A stretch of 64,000 nucleotides of DNA from Yponomeuta sedellus (Eukaryota > Arthropoda > Insecta > Lepidoptera > Yponomeutidae), in the NCBI GenBank assembly GCA_934045075.1, contig OW203722.1:8525303-8589302 (forward strand). The letters run 5' to 3'. Below, in pieces: positions 1 to 14,200 of the stretch (its first letter is position 1; each line of letters begins with the position of its first letter). Position numbers and translations under genes: made by a program. Under the pieces are notes generated by a model. It ran no database searches. It had not been told where the DNA came from and worked only from the letters and a program-made list of their open reading frames with translations.

Positions 1-41
1 TATTCGTAGAATGTAACAATAACAGCAAATCATCATAATTA

Positions 42-2120
42 TTAATCTCGTGGCAACAATCTGACGTGCACCCCGTTTTTTGATCGCAGTATAAGATCGG
101 AGCATAAGACCGGTTCGATACCGCTCGGTAGGATCTGGAAGTGTTTGATGATGCTGGAAACCACCACCTTCAGCTCCACCATAGCAAACTTTTGCCCTGA
201 AAAAAAAAACTAAGTAAAGTCACACTTCTTTTACCAAGGTTAAAACTGGTAAAAATGTGAGGAAATGAACAGTGTTATTTATAAAGAGACGATTCCTTAA
301 ACAATCCTCAGAGGCAGTTTAAATAGTCTGTGATAAAGAGGAAGCGATGGTAGCCCAGTGGCTTGAACAATGAATCCTCAAGCGGGAGACCCAGGTTCGA
401 TACCCAGTGTGGGTATGTGACTTTGACCAATGACTTTGTTTAATTTCAAAGTCATTAGCGAACTTGTAGTAGCAATACCACACGCTCACAGTGGAGGAAA
501 GCATCGTAAGGAAACCCGCGGCTTAGTTGGTTCCGCACGTATTGGCTGACTAAGCTGTCAGGATGATGGTAGGTGCTGGGCAAGCCTACACAATCTAAAA
601 CAATACCCCACTTCAGCGTCCGAGTGTTCCCGTCACCCACCTAGTGTGAGTGTAAATGCCACTGGACGCTGAATAGTATAAATCATCTCATTACGTAGAT
701 GCAGAGGCCAAAGGGATAAAGATGACTTTGCTACCCGTAAAAATAAAAGTACTTTATTTTAAACTTAATAGTATAACTCTTTCTATGATTTAAAAAAACG
801 AACATTTGGAAACGTAACATTACATAAACTCACGCCTGTTTCCCGGAGGGGTAGGCAGGGAGGTCTGCCACTTGCCACGATCCTGACAAATCTCTTTCGA
901 TTCGTCAACAGTCATCAATCGTTGCATGCACGCACGCGGTTTTCGGGTACTTTTTGTGTCGCCATTTTATTTTATTTTATTTATTTAATTCGGAGATAAA
1001 ATATAAACATGCCACTTATTCTAAGCTTAGATGACTAAATTATGTACTTGGAATGCATCCAAAAATACATCTCACTAAATACTATATTTAAAGGTGAGGG
1101 CGGACATCCCCTATTTGCTCAAAGTATGTCCGACTGGGACGTCCCTTTCCGGCCCTCCACTCACCTTTGCAAAAAAACTTAGCATTTTCCCATTACATGA
1201 TTGTTCATTCGTTCTCGTTTTCGTGTTTTTTTATACCAAAACCAACGCCCTCTTATAAAAGACTTGAAACTTTTATACCCTCCCTCGTAGCTTTTTTTTT
1301 TGATAGCCTGGAATACGTTATTAGGTATCACTCGTTGTGCAAATGGGAAACGAAGCAGAAGACAAGCACCAATGCGTTGGTAGGCACCATAACTAAAGCT
1401 TCAGTAGGGACCCTACAAGCAGTCATACATTTAGCGCATAAACGGAATGAATGGAGAGCGGTTGTGGTGGAAGCTACCACATACTCATGCCCCTCAACAA
1501 GATAATCTTATAAAAGAACAAGAACTTTTATAAGATTATCTCAAGTCATTAAATAGTACAGTACTACACATCATAAAAGTCCTTTCGGGAATCTACGTTC
1601 GCGCAGACTAGGAAGAAGTGTAAAGAAAGTACCCGAACCTATAAGTACATTCAACATGATCTTTAACCGATAAGGTTAAGGTGCAGAATTGATTGCCCCA
1701 CAGTAGCGCTACCTATTTCGCTCACGCTAATATTGCCAAACTAATAGTCACATGCATCGATGACGTTGAATGAACCAATAGCAACAAAGGCGCGCGGCCT
1801 GCCATAAAATGAAACTACTCTGATTGGTCGATCAACTTGCCGCACATCCAAAATTTGGTCATTTGCGTAGGTACATCCGCGAGACTTATTTCTTGTGTAG
1901 CACTGTACTAGTAGTTAGAGTGTTTAGGTTTGACCTTGTGAGTAGCAATAACTCATGTGTTTTGCTACCTACACGAGCTACACGTGCGCGATCACCGCCT
2001 GTGCCAGTCAATCAAGTGGCATTTCATAGGGGACAAGTAACTTAAGGCGCTTTGTGATTTAAGTGCTAACTAGCGCCACCAATGGAATAAATCACCTAAC
2101 ATACATACATAAATACACCC

Positions 2121-2151
<31 letters not shown>

Positions 2152-2192
2152 CATACATACATACATACATACATACATACATACATACACCC

Positions 2193-2223
<31 letters not shown>

Positions 2224-5200
2224 CATACATACATACATACATACATACATACATACATACATACATACATACATACATACATACATACATACATACATAC
2301 ATACTGTTCGGAACGCTGACCTCCGTACTCTATGGGTGAAATTAAAGAAGAAAAGAAATTATTTTAAATATCGAAAATGCAGCGGTTTGCTTTTGTATTG
2401 TTTTTTGATTCCTCTCTAAAGCCGCTTGCTGAAAGCATCGTTTTATTTTTAATATTCGCTTCATGTATTTATTATTTTACTGATGATTAAAACGTCGAAT
2501 TACATAAAGAAGACTCCTAATTTTCATGTCCCAATATTGAACATGGTCCTTCGAGCCGGATATTGATGAACCTGGATGGACTTTCAAGTTGGACCTGGAT
2601 CTTCAAGTTACGTTTCATCGTTGCATCAAGCGTCGATCTGCAGTTATACCCGTCGCCGAACGAGTTATTTTATCTTGAACCAATTCCGTAATACCTAATT
2701 ATAAGGACGAGGAGAAGGCTTAAAATTACACGCAGCATATACCTACTGAGTGAGTCCGTTCCATTACCTTCCTTATCTAGGTACTTATTTTTATTATTTG
2801 GTTCTAATAACTCTATCCTAAACTACTAGGTACCTACCTATTTCAATTCATAATACCATTTGAATTTGGTGCCTAGACCATTTTGGTTTAGTAAAGTTCG
2901 ACAGCGGTGTAAAGCGGTACAAAGGGAATCACATTCAAAAGTTGCGTTTCACAACTTTACATTTTTTAGCGCTCAGAGTAATCTGAGATTTAGCGTGATA
3001 GCTCTGTGAACTACGGATTTTTAATCTGTTTTTTTATACCATTTTTCACAGTTTTTTAATCTGTCACCTTTGACATTGTTTTTCTAGTTTTAAACTAGTC
3101 TGTGTGTGTTTTTATTTTCACTAAACTTTTCAAGTTTAAATTAAAGCAAAGTTTGAAAGTTTATTCATACTTCTATAGTGTATTAAGGTACCTAATTTAC
3201 GTGTTAAAGTGAAAATTAAATAGTGAAATGGCAGGAGGCAACGACGGTCAACCGGTAAAAGATTCCGATGAGGTTTTAAACAAAAAGCGCGGTATTTTAA
3301 AATCTCAACTTACTCGCTTTAATAATTTCGTGTGCAACATGAAAGGTGTATTGTCCGATGCTCAAACAGCCGAATTACATATGCGAATAAGTAGGATGGA
3401 GGAGTTATTCGGCCAGTTTGACGAAATTCAAACTCAGATCGAGATGCGATCCGAGGACTTAGATGCCGCCGCCTTTGAACGGGATGGTTTCGAGGATAAA
3501 TATTACTCGGCGGTGTCCATCGCAAAAGCCTTGGTGGCACAGCCGTCTAAACAGGAATCGTCAGTTAATGGCAGCGAAGCTTCGTTGCCGAGCATGGTGA
3601 TGCGTCAGCCAGTCCCGTGTAAGTTGCCTACAATTTCTTTGCCAAAGTTTGATGGAAACGTCCACTCCTGGTTAGAATTCCATGACACTTTCACTAGTCT
3701 AATACACAACAATCCTAACATTGAAGATGTCAATAAATTCCAATACTTGCGTGCTTCATTGGTGGGCAATGCCTCAACAATAATACAATCCATGGAAACT
3801 TGCAATAAAAATTATACTATTGCATGGAAACTTTTGTGTGAGAGGTTCAACAACAAGCGCTTGCTTATAAACAATCACATCACAGCCATGTTTAATATAC
3901 AGCCATTTGTCAAGGAGTCTGCTAGTGCTTTGAGAAGTATTATCGACACATTCAACAAGAACTTAAGAGCCCTGGAGTCATTGAATGAACCCACAAACCA
4001 ATGGGACACATTGTTGATACATATAGCTTCTTCAAAACTTGACACTAATGTCCGTCGTCAGTGGGAGGAATTCATACCATCTCTTGCCTCTGTAACATTT
4101 GAGAGTTTCCTTAACTTCCTCAGCCAACGTGCGGTCATACTCGAGATGATGCAACACAATTCTGCAAGCGGTCACATCCAGCAGAATTTAAGCAGTGCTG
4201 CATCACATGCTAACCCAAGGCAAGGTAGCTTTAAGAAGGGGCCAGAGAAAGCATTTATGGCTGCTACTACACCAGAAAGGAATGACTGTGTAAGTAAAGC
4301 TCCTATTTGTCCCAAGTGTCAGGCTGACCACTGGCTCTTTGAATGTTCATTGTTTTTAACTTTGACAAATAAACAACGCGCAGATGATGTGGCTCAGTAC
4401 AAAGTATGTAGGACATGCTTAAAGCCTAGGCACAACTATGCATTATGCAAAAAAGGTTTCTGTAAAGTATGCCATAAGAAACACAACACCTTAATACATG
4501 TAGAGAGCGAACCTTTAAAACAGACAAGTCTGCAAGGGTCCGAACCACCTGTTCCTACGGTTGACCCTAAGGTTTCATTGTCAGCGGCACATCAAGTAGG
4601 TCATAGCCAAGTGCTGCTGTCTACTGCTCTGGTTCACATATATGATAATAATAATAGTGTCCATAAAGCTCGCTGTTTACTTGACAGTGGCAGCACAACA
4701 TGCTTCATGACTGAAGCATTGTGTTCTAAACTGAATTTGCCTTGCAATAATATTGACATGTCTGTTTCAGGCATTAATAATGGTCATTCTAAATTAAATA
4801 AAACTTGCAAAGCTAAAGTCTCATCCACAAATAGTGAATTCAGTTTGGAAACAATTTACTATATTTTGCCCACTATCACAAGTCATCTGCCCTCTCATAA
4901 GGTTGATGTAGAGGCTCTTAACATCCCAGAAGGTGTAATTTTAGCAGATCCAACCTTTTACATGCCGGGTCCAATTGACATCTTACTTGGTGCTGACATA
5001 TTTTGGAGTCTGCTGGGCAGTGGTAGAATACATCTGGGGCAAAACAAACCAATAATTTGCCAAACCAAGTTTGGTTGGCTAGTTTCAGGGCACTGTCCAA
5101 ATCAAGTACAAGGCGACATCAGCTGCAACTTTGTTGAAGCTCACGACGATGTACGCACTGAGCTGGAAAAGTTCTGGCAACTTGATGAGGCTACAATAAA

Positions 5201-8200
5201 GTCACCTGAAGCCTACTACACAAAGGAAGGACAAGCCTGTGAACAACACTCTAGTGAGGCATGGCCATTGGATATCAATGGTTCAACAGAAAGACAAGTC
5301 GAAGTGGTTATGGCCACTGCTGTTGAACCCCTTGACACGACGTCACCTAAAACTATGTTTGCTATTGACGTTCACTGATACTCAAAGTATAATTTTTTGA
5401 CGCGTGTTACAGCGTATGTTTTACGTTTTATTAATACTTATTTAAAAATACAGTCCACTCACAATATAAAGGCTAAATTTTATTATTTTTTTTAAAATAT
5501 TCAACTTTATTTTTGCAAAACACAAGCCCTACGTTTCTTTCTACTATGGAACTAGATAGGGCATCTAACTTACTTTGCAAGTTGTCGCAATTGGAAAGTT
5601 TTCAATCCTATGAACTTATTCGAGCAGGCCGCCTCCCAAATAAAGATTCTCTGGCTATTCTTAACCCATTTATTGATGACGATGGGGTCATGAGGGTTGG
5701 AGGCAGGCTGTTCAATTCACAATTTAATTTTAATAAAAAACATCCTATCATTTTAGATGCAAAACATTCTTTAACAAAGATGATATTCGCACGGGAACAT
5801 CTTCGCCTGTTACACTCTGGCCCCCAAGCAATGCTAGCTTCTGTACGGCAATCTCTCTAGCCTATCAGAGGGCGGAATTTGGCTAAGGCCACATATCATA
5901 ATTGTGTTTTCTGCACACGAATGCGCGGTTCTACTATTGCCCCAATAATGGGTAATTTACCAGAACACCGTGTGACACCTGGGCAACCTTTTCATGTCAC
6001 TGGCGTCGACTATGCTAGTCCTATACTAGCAGCCTCAAAAAAAGGACGAGGATGTCGCCTCATCAAGGTTTATATTGCTGTATTTGTGTGTTTTGCCACC
6101 AAGGCTATCCACCTTGAATTAGTTAGCGATCTGTACTCGGACGGCTTTTTGTCGGTGTTCCGTCGATTTGTGTCGCGTAGATCGTTACCAGCGCATCTCT
6201 ATTCTGATAACGGAACTCAGTTTGTCGGTTTCGCTAATGAACTTAAACAATTTCTTAAACAAAATGCTAATCGGTTGTCTGAGCAAGCGGCAGCTGAAAA
6301 CCTTAATATACATTTTATATCTCCATATTCACCACATTTTGCTGGTTTAATGGAAGCGGGTGTTAAATCAACAAAGTACCATTTAGCTAGGGTTCTTGCC
6401 AACTGCCATTTAACATTTGAAGAACTTTGTACCGCTTTGTGTCAGATTGAGGCTATTCTCATTCGCGCCCGTTGACTCCTCTCTCTTCCGATCCGCACGA
6501 TCTTCTTCCCCTCACACCGGGCCACTTTCTGGTCGGACGATCACTCACTGCGCTGCCAGGACCAGAACTCACGGACGAGCCAATCAGCCGCCTCAGCCGT
6601 TATCAACGAATCGAACAGTTACGACAGCAATTCTGGGCTCGATGGTATAAAGAATATATATCTGAGCTCCAACAGAGATATAAGTGGAAGAGTGACGACC
6701 AAAGCCATCTTAAAAAGGATATGATGGTTGTTGTCAAAGATGATAAGCTACCCCCTCTTCAATGGAAACTTGGAAGAGTGGAACAACTTATACCAGGAAG
6801 CGATGGCATAAGTCGAGTCGCTGATGTACGAACTTCGTCAGGAATCGTCCGGCGGAATTTCACAAAGTTGTGTCCGTTGCCTATCTAACAATTTGAAGAT
6901 GTTGAAAGCAACCTTTCAACGGCGGCGGGCATGTTCGGAACGCTGACCTCCGTACTCTATGGGTGAAATTAAAGAAGAAAAGAAATTATTTTAAATATCG
7001 AAAATGCAGCGGTTTGCTTTTGTATTGTTTTTTGATTCCTCTCTAAAGCCGCTTGCTGAAAGCATCGTTTTATTTTTAATATTCGCTTCATGTATTTATT
7101 ATTTTACTGATGATTAAAACGTCGAATTACATAAAGAAGACTCCTAATTTTCATGTCCCAATATTGAACACATACATACATACATACATACATACATACA
7201 TACATACATACATAAATAACCTCCGCCTGTATCCCAGAGGGGTAGGCAGAGACCAGGGTCTTCCCCTTTGCTAATACATCGCCTATTTGGTCGATGTATG
7301 TCCGCCTGGGACGACAATTACCAGCCCTTCTACTCACATTCGCAAAATATACTTATTTGTTTCGTCAATATTTCTTCCTTCGTCTTCTCCACATGTCCAA
7401 ACCAACGCTACATTCCTTTCCCAATTCTAGTCACTACATCCTCTTTCAGCCCACAACGTTCTCTAATCAGACTATTGCGTATCCTGTCATTCAAAGTTAC
7501 TACACCTACTTCGTATTATACAATAAAACTCATAACTTGTTTAATACGTTTTTTCAAAAAGGAAACATCATAGATTTTAACCACTATGACACATCAAGTC
7601 TTAGGATGTTGATACTACGTTCTAGGCCGTAGGTTCTAAAAATATTTATAGGGAAGAGCGGGTGATCGTGCTCTTCCACAATAAAGGGAAATTTCCCGCC
7701 CGGCAGATCGTATGCCTGGGGACTGCATGCCGGTCCAACTGTTGTTGGTAGGACGTTATATTTATGATATGTCATTGAAACACTTTGATTGCGCGATGCA
7801 GGAATGTTGGAGTTGTAGTGCGCGCGCAGAGTTGACATGTACTCGCCATATAGTTGTCATAGTGGTTAAGATTTTTGATGTTTACTTTTTGATAAAAATG
7901 CCTTTTAAAAATACCAGTGACAATTTTTATTCCATTGGGCCGCTAGTTAGCACCCCAAAGCGCCTTGAATGCATAGTTTTTCAATAAAATCATTATTAGT
8001 ATCTAAGGTAATGGTTATTTCATTTACACTATTAGTAGTATAGTAACGAATGGCTTTTCAATGCTATTAGCCATGCAACTTAACTCGGCATAAACGCGTA
8101 ATTTGATCTTCTTCCAAGGAGATGCCAATTAAATTTGAGCGGGTTACCATTGTAATGTGGAAGGACATGCTAATGTTATTGCTTAGTAGACTACCAAATT

Positions 8201-11200
8201 AGAGAAGCTTATTGTCATGTTTATATGATTCGAAAACTATCTATGCGTGTATTAGTTCTTAGGGAATGATGCCTAGGACAGAACTAGTACAGTCGACTAG
8301 TCATTAAACTTTACATGCGTGCAATCTACCCAGTTACTTTGCAATAAAAATGTAAAAGTAACAAAATCAAAAGATTACTCCACTTAACGTACCAATGCAA
8401 TTCCGAGGTCCAGCACTGAATGGTATCCAACTGTAAGCCGAAGATTGACAGCTGGTGTCCAGGAACCTCTCTGGCCGAAACTCGGTGGGGTTCTCAAAGA
8501 ACCTGGCGTCACGTTGAGTGTGGAAAATGTCGATCAGAACAGTCGTGTCTTTTGGCACCACCAGGCCTGCGATGGCTGTAGAATGGCATTTTTTAATTTG
8601 GGACCCAATTAAAGACTGGCAGTGGCGTAACATGGCCGACCAAGGCGGAGATGGCGGGACGGCCTCACAAACTTTCTGCCGGGTTGGCAGGGAATGGCCG
8701 AGAACTGGGAGGAGTGGAGAGCTAAAGAAAAGGCCTTTGCCCAGCAGCGGAACACAAAAATGGCAAATTAAAAAAAAGACTGCACGCCGTTCTCTCCGGA
8801 TATCAGGAGAATACCAAAGCTGGAGTTTACTTGTGAACTTTCGGCACATGCTGAGGCCATTTGCGTTTGCCACAAATCTTCAAGGTTCTTAACCCCTCTA
8901 GCGCCCGACGCGCTCGGACAAAAGAACACAGTTCCGCATTTCTCAAATTAGAGAAAGTACTTCGTAATTATTCAATAAGTGTTATATATCACTACAATCT
9001 GCATAAAATTCCCTATCCGATTATTATACTTGTAATGCTAATAAAATTATCAATAAACTTACATGATATTCAAATGACGAGATGCATTTCACTATCCACG
9101 CCATTTTGACACTACTTTGAACTTTGTCTCACTATTTTCACTAATTACTCATTCACTAGCACTGAACTAACACTTATAATATGATCTGCATATTATCTAA
9201 TACTGTTTACACAATTTTTATACTCTAATTCACCAAAATAAAGCTATAAATGAATAATTAACAGGAAGAGGTAAAATGACACTGACCGCCCATACAAGCG
9301 GCACAATCCGGGCTAAAAGTTCGAGGCTTTTTTCACTTTCTTTTCCATCAAATATAACGAAACTATTATTTGAAACATAATCTACACACTTTTCCCAGTA
9401 ATTTGATATATAACAAAACAAATACGCAGCGTTGCCTTCTCTAAATATCTTATAAAACTTTAGCGAGCGGAGCAACTCACGACGAAAACGCAAAATGGCG
9501 TCTGACCTAGCAAGCTCATGTGGTAAATTGGAGATATTTAGCAAAATACGATTCCTAACATGCTCCATTAGTTTGTACTAGTAATCTGTGTTAATAATTA
9601 GAGACTATGAGGGAAATTCTTTACCATATTACTATTTGTTCATGGAGTGTATTCAGGAAATCGTGTTTCACAAACCACACCGAATGACTCTAACATACTC
9701 GTTAATTATGTTACTTCGCACTGGGGTTATAAATATCGTGTAATTTATTACACACTAACAAAATAAACACTCTACCTATAAGTATAATAAAAAATACTTC
9801 ACAATACAAAATAATGGCCGTCAAAGACAAATGAATAAAAAAAATTAAAACTGATAGTTTCTCCAATAATGTAAAGCTTAAATTTTTGAACTAAAACTTT
9901 CGTAAGCACAACACATTGTAGACTCTTAGTCCGGATTTACTTACAGGTGTTGTTATATCACCATGATTAAGCTCTGCGAATCGGAGCGAAACCTGGTCGG
10001 ACTTTTCCGATATACTCGTAACAACACCCGTAAGTAAATCCGGACTAAAAGTCTATAAAGCTTCAATGTCTAATAGGGCTTCATACATTTTAAAGGAGGA
10101 AATGGTCTCAAAATGCTATGCACAGTTTTCACCAATCCTCACCCAACGGTTTATGTCTGGCCAAGCTTTAAGAAATGCAACGGGGCTCCTGACTCGACAT
10201 GTGCCTTAGGCTGCATCCTCAGTTGGCAAACTGTTTGCCGCCGACTGAGTTAGCGGCGTATAGGTTTAGTATGCCCTTCCATATATAAAGGGAGTGTTCT
10301 GTTTGCTAGTTTTGCGCTCAATTTACGTAATTTGCAGCGTTACGCGCGCCGACTATCGACTTCGTCGGCGGCGAACAGTTTGCCTACTGGGGACGCAGCC
10401 TTAGAGGTATTGTAAACAAGCATCGGTGCCAGGCTATTTGATACTTACTGCAATCACTAGTTATAAGTCTGCTGATCAAAGGAACCGAAGGGTACAATCT
10501 CAGCGATTCCTTGATCACAAGCTCCAGATACTTCATCTGGTACAGATCACTGTACGTGGCGTCTCTATGGAAGTCGTCAGTGAACAGCGACTTTTGTTCA
10601 GCCAGTAACTTCTCCTGCACATCCTTGCTGTTTGAGATGCAGTAGAGTGTGAAACATATGGCTGAAGTGGTCGTGTCGTGACCCTGGAAAGATTGACACT
10701 AACTTGTTGTAAATTGGCGAATATCGCGGAACCTCCGAAATGTATTGTAAAGAACCATACATTATAGAGTTTTATGCCGGTAACATAACAACAATGTTAA
10801 CTTCCACACCACAAAATCGCTGGTCCCAAACTAGGATAAGGGACCCTATACTATGGTAACCAGACAATGACATCACAAACATGTAAATGCACCCAGTCTA
10901 AGCTATAATCATGGTAAGTTTTTCCAATTCTTTTCAGTGGTTTTTGCTTAATGCACGCATAAAGAAACAAAGTGTGACAAACATCTATCAATGGATACAT
11001 AGTAAATACAACAATCAAGAAACATACTGAATGAATAATTATTTTAAATATTGTCCCGTGTAGGTGCGCTGCACGAAATTGCAAAAAAATATAGGTATTT
11101 TTATTTGTTTAGGTAATTTTATTATTTAGGAAGGAAATGAACACAAGAGGAAGAGATCACAATGAAGTTGTGTGAGACAGACATATCTGACCAGACACAG

Positions 11201-14200
11201 ACAGAATTTACCTATTTATTATTTATGTATAGATTATTTTCATTGTAATTTGTATGATTCGGTTTTCCATGTTGTGGATAAAGAACAGAATAACATTTAT
11301 TAGCTTTCTTGTTGTACATATTATGTACTCAATCGTTTTATCTCAGGAAAGTGGGTAATTTTAACGAATTTAAACCTTGAAACTGTAGAAATAAAGACTT
11401 GCCTACCCGCCTTCGTGAGATAAAAAGACTGTACATAATCTATTTTGGGTGTTTCAGAAAATGGGCTTTTTGGAAATAACCCTGCCAAAAAAAAAACCGG
11501 TGCTAAACAGGATTCGAACCTCGCTTCGGCCTGGAATTATTCTGTTTATGAGAAGTTTTCTTTAGGAATATACCTCAAACATGAACGTGTCGACTTCCTC
11601 TCTGATGTTTTCCATATCGAGGTTCTTGCCATTGACTTGTGATTGCAGTAAGAGGTCCAAAAACGGGCTTTTCTTTTTTATACCTGAAAATAGAAATAGA
11701 AAATGTTGAATTGTCTTCAACCATCAAGTTCTGATAATAAATACTATTACCCCCGAATACTATTAATAGACGATCGAACTTGGTACGGGTCGGACAGTGG
11801 ATTCGGTACGCCTAATTCATATCATATCCGTTCGTCTGGAAAGTTGTCTGTCGAACATAATTAATACTAGGTATTTCGTGTTCGTTCGGACCGATGGTAC
11901 GCTAAATCCGCTGTCCGGCTTGTACCATATTCGATCGTCTGTTAAAAGTATTACCAAGCAGAATTCTTGGTAATAAACTCGCTCGATATATACCAAGGAT
12001 TTTTTTCTTGATATATGTATACGTATTGGACCCTAAACACGCTTGTATCCCAGAGGGGTAGACAGAGTCCAGGGTCTGCCGCTTGCTTTGATCCTGCCTG
12101 ACCTTTTTGGCTTCATCAACATTCATTAGTCGTTGCATGCACGCACGCTTGTTCCGAGTTTATTATCTTGATGAGAATTAATGACTACTTATTAATGCAT
12201 TTCTGGCTCAAACAATCATTACCCAAAATCACGTAACCCTTACCAAGTTCAATATCGCCGTCAGCAGTATGAAGTATGTCAGAAGTATGTGGCTCGTTCA
12301 GCAGCTGGTGCCTGCTCCGAATCACTTTGTTGGTGTGCGTGTGCAGAATGTGAAGGGCCTTGTCGTGCTTCGCTTTACTTGGCAACAGGTTGAAAAGCGA
12401 TTTGCAGAACAGCAGTATTGGATTGAACATCCGCATCATTATTATTTCACTGATCCTGTGAACATTACGTTTCGTAAACTCATGTTTGTATCCCGTAGAC
12501 ATTATACCTACCAGAGTTCGGCAGTTGTCAACATTCTGACAATCTTTCGGTTCATCAACATGTTTTTTTCTTGCCCTTCGCCGACATATACTCTATTTGG
12601 TCAGTTTTTTCCGCTTGGGACGTCTTAATGTCCTTTATCTGCCTTTCCACGCACAGTCAGTCAATATATTTATTTCGTCTATCTTTCTTACTTCATTCTC
12701 TCTATAATGTCCATGTCAACGCAACATTCCTTTTACAATTCCAGCCACTGCATCATCCTGATCGAGAGAACACTTACTAATGCCCTTAGAAAAGTATAAA
12801 ATAAAACATTCACACTCAGTGGATTTTATCACTGTATCGATTATCGACCGCAAAAGGTTTGAAATTCTAATTGTTTTATACAAATCTGAAACTAGAGATT
12901 TTTTTTATTGGAAGTGGTTTAATTATTATCGATTGTTAAGAAACGGTTTTGAGATTGTTCATTATTTTAATTTTCTATAACACTTTTTATACAGGGTGTC
13001 TCAGAAAAGTCTATGACAATCGGTGAGGGTAAAGTATTCATCCGGAAAGTACCTCCGACACTCGAGCATCTTCATAGTATTTTTCCCCAGTGTTTTTCAT
13101 AGTCACAAATATTCCTAAATTACATACTAAAGTTACTGCTACATTAGTATTATCTCAACATGAAACAAGAGCTACCAACCGCTCTCAAATAGGTACTCAC
13201 TCGGCAATGGCTTTGACGTAATCGGATTCACTGTTGTTCTGAGCATTTACTGAAACGCCCATTGCTGAATCTGAAATAAGTGAGAATAAAACAGGTTTTA
13301 TTAATAAAATAATATAAGAATGTATAGGTATACTATGATTATCATTCTATTTATATACTGGTGTGTAGCAGAGATATCCTGCCTAAATAATGTTGCTTAT
13401 AATTTGGGGATTGTCATTGACAAGCAATGACAATCTTTTCAATGACAAAAACAAAAACGGGTTCTAATCGCGATTATTTATTAGATAAAACGTAATTACT
13501 TTCTTTCCCTGACGTTTCGGCAGCGTCACAGCGCTGTAGCGTTTCTTTTTGAAAGTTCGAGATAATCGTAGATAGAAAAATTGTCGGTCGCAAGTTCGAA
13601 TCCCGGCATGGGTGGAATTTTTAGCCTCTAAATATATTTTTAAAATTGTCCTTAACACGGGTTAGTGTATTAAAAATAAAAATAGTATAATTTACAAAGA
13701 AAATTGAAAAAATTGTGAATAATTGTAATTGTTTTGATTTGTTGAGATTTCATTGTAATTATCACCACCTGGTACTCAACGATACGTACACAGTTATGCA
13801 TTTTAATTTTCTCTCCACTCTAAGAACATAGCCCGTATACTGGCGGCCGTTAGAATTAGCTTGCGGTTTTTCATGGCGCACGAGATTTATACAAAAGACT
13901 TACATTAAACAATATATTTTTTTAATGGAATAATGCAGACAAAGATGAGGGTGTGTTACATTGCAGTGTGTATGTTTCTGAACTGAGAATGTAAATTAGT
14001 AAATATTAAAAACCCAGCGAACTTCGTACCGACTATTGTGCGTTCACATTAACTTGACGCGTGAGAGAATTGGTAGCACTGATTGCTCAGTCGCCATCTT
14101 GCTTTTGGTACGATCGGTTACTAACTATAGGATTATTCGTTTGTGTGAGTTTTAAAGATGCCCAAAGTGGTCAAAAATGCAAAAAGACAGACAATCCTTC

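Larger units (their letters stand above)
2305..7170 (+). mobile_element. BEL/Pao LTR retrotransposon, internally deleted
   Basis: Two 239-bp LTRs (2305-2543, 6932-7170), starting TG and ending CA, with no difference that I can see. The element is flanked by a 5-bp CATAC duplication, although CATA repeats surround it. Internal order is primer site, Gag plus protease, a missing reverse transcriptase and RNase H, then a broken integrase. Identical LTRs imply a young insertion. It lies in intron 9 of the P450, opposite to that gene's direction. The RT loss means it could move only with help from a related element. Confidence 0.93.

Noticed and set aside
1500..1541. miRNA precursor or terminator hairpin
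   Set aside because: The stem is too short and AT-rich for a miRNA, and there is no gene to terminate here.
2063..2419. Open frames on both strands across the CATA array
   Set aside because: They are translations of a tetranucleotide repeat and run into the BEL LTR.
8367..8873. 168-residue minus-strand frame as a separate gene
   Set aside because: Only 8575-8393 is coding (P450 exon 9). The rest reads through the acceptor into intron 8 and a LINE fragment.
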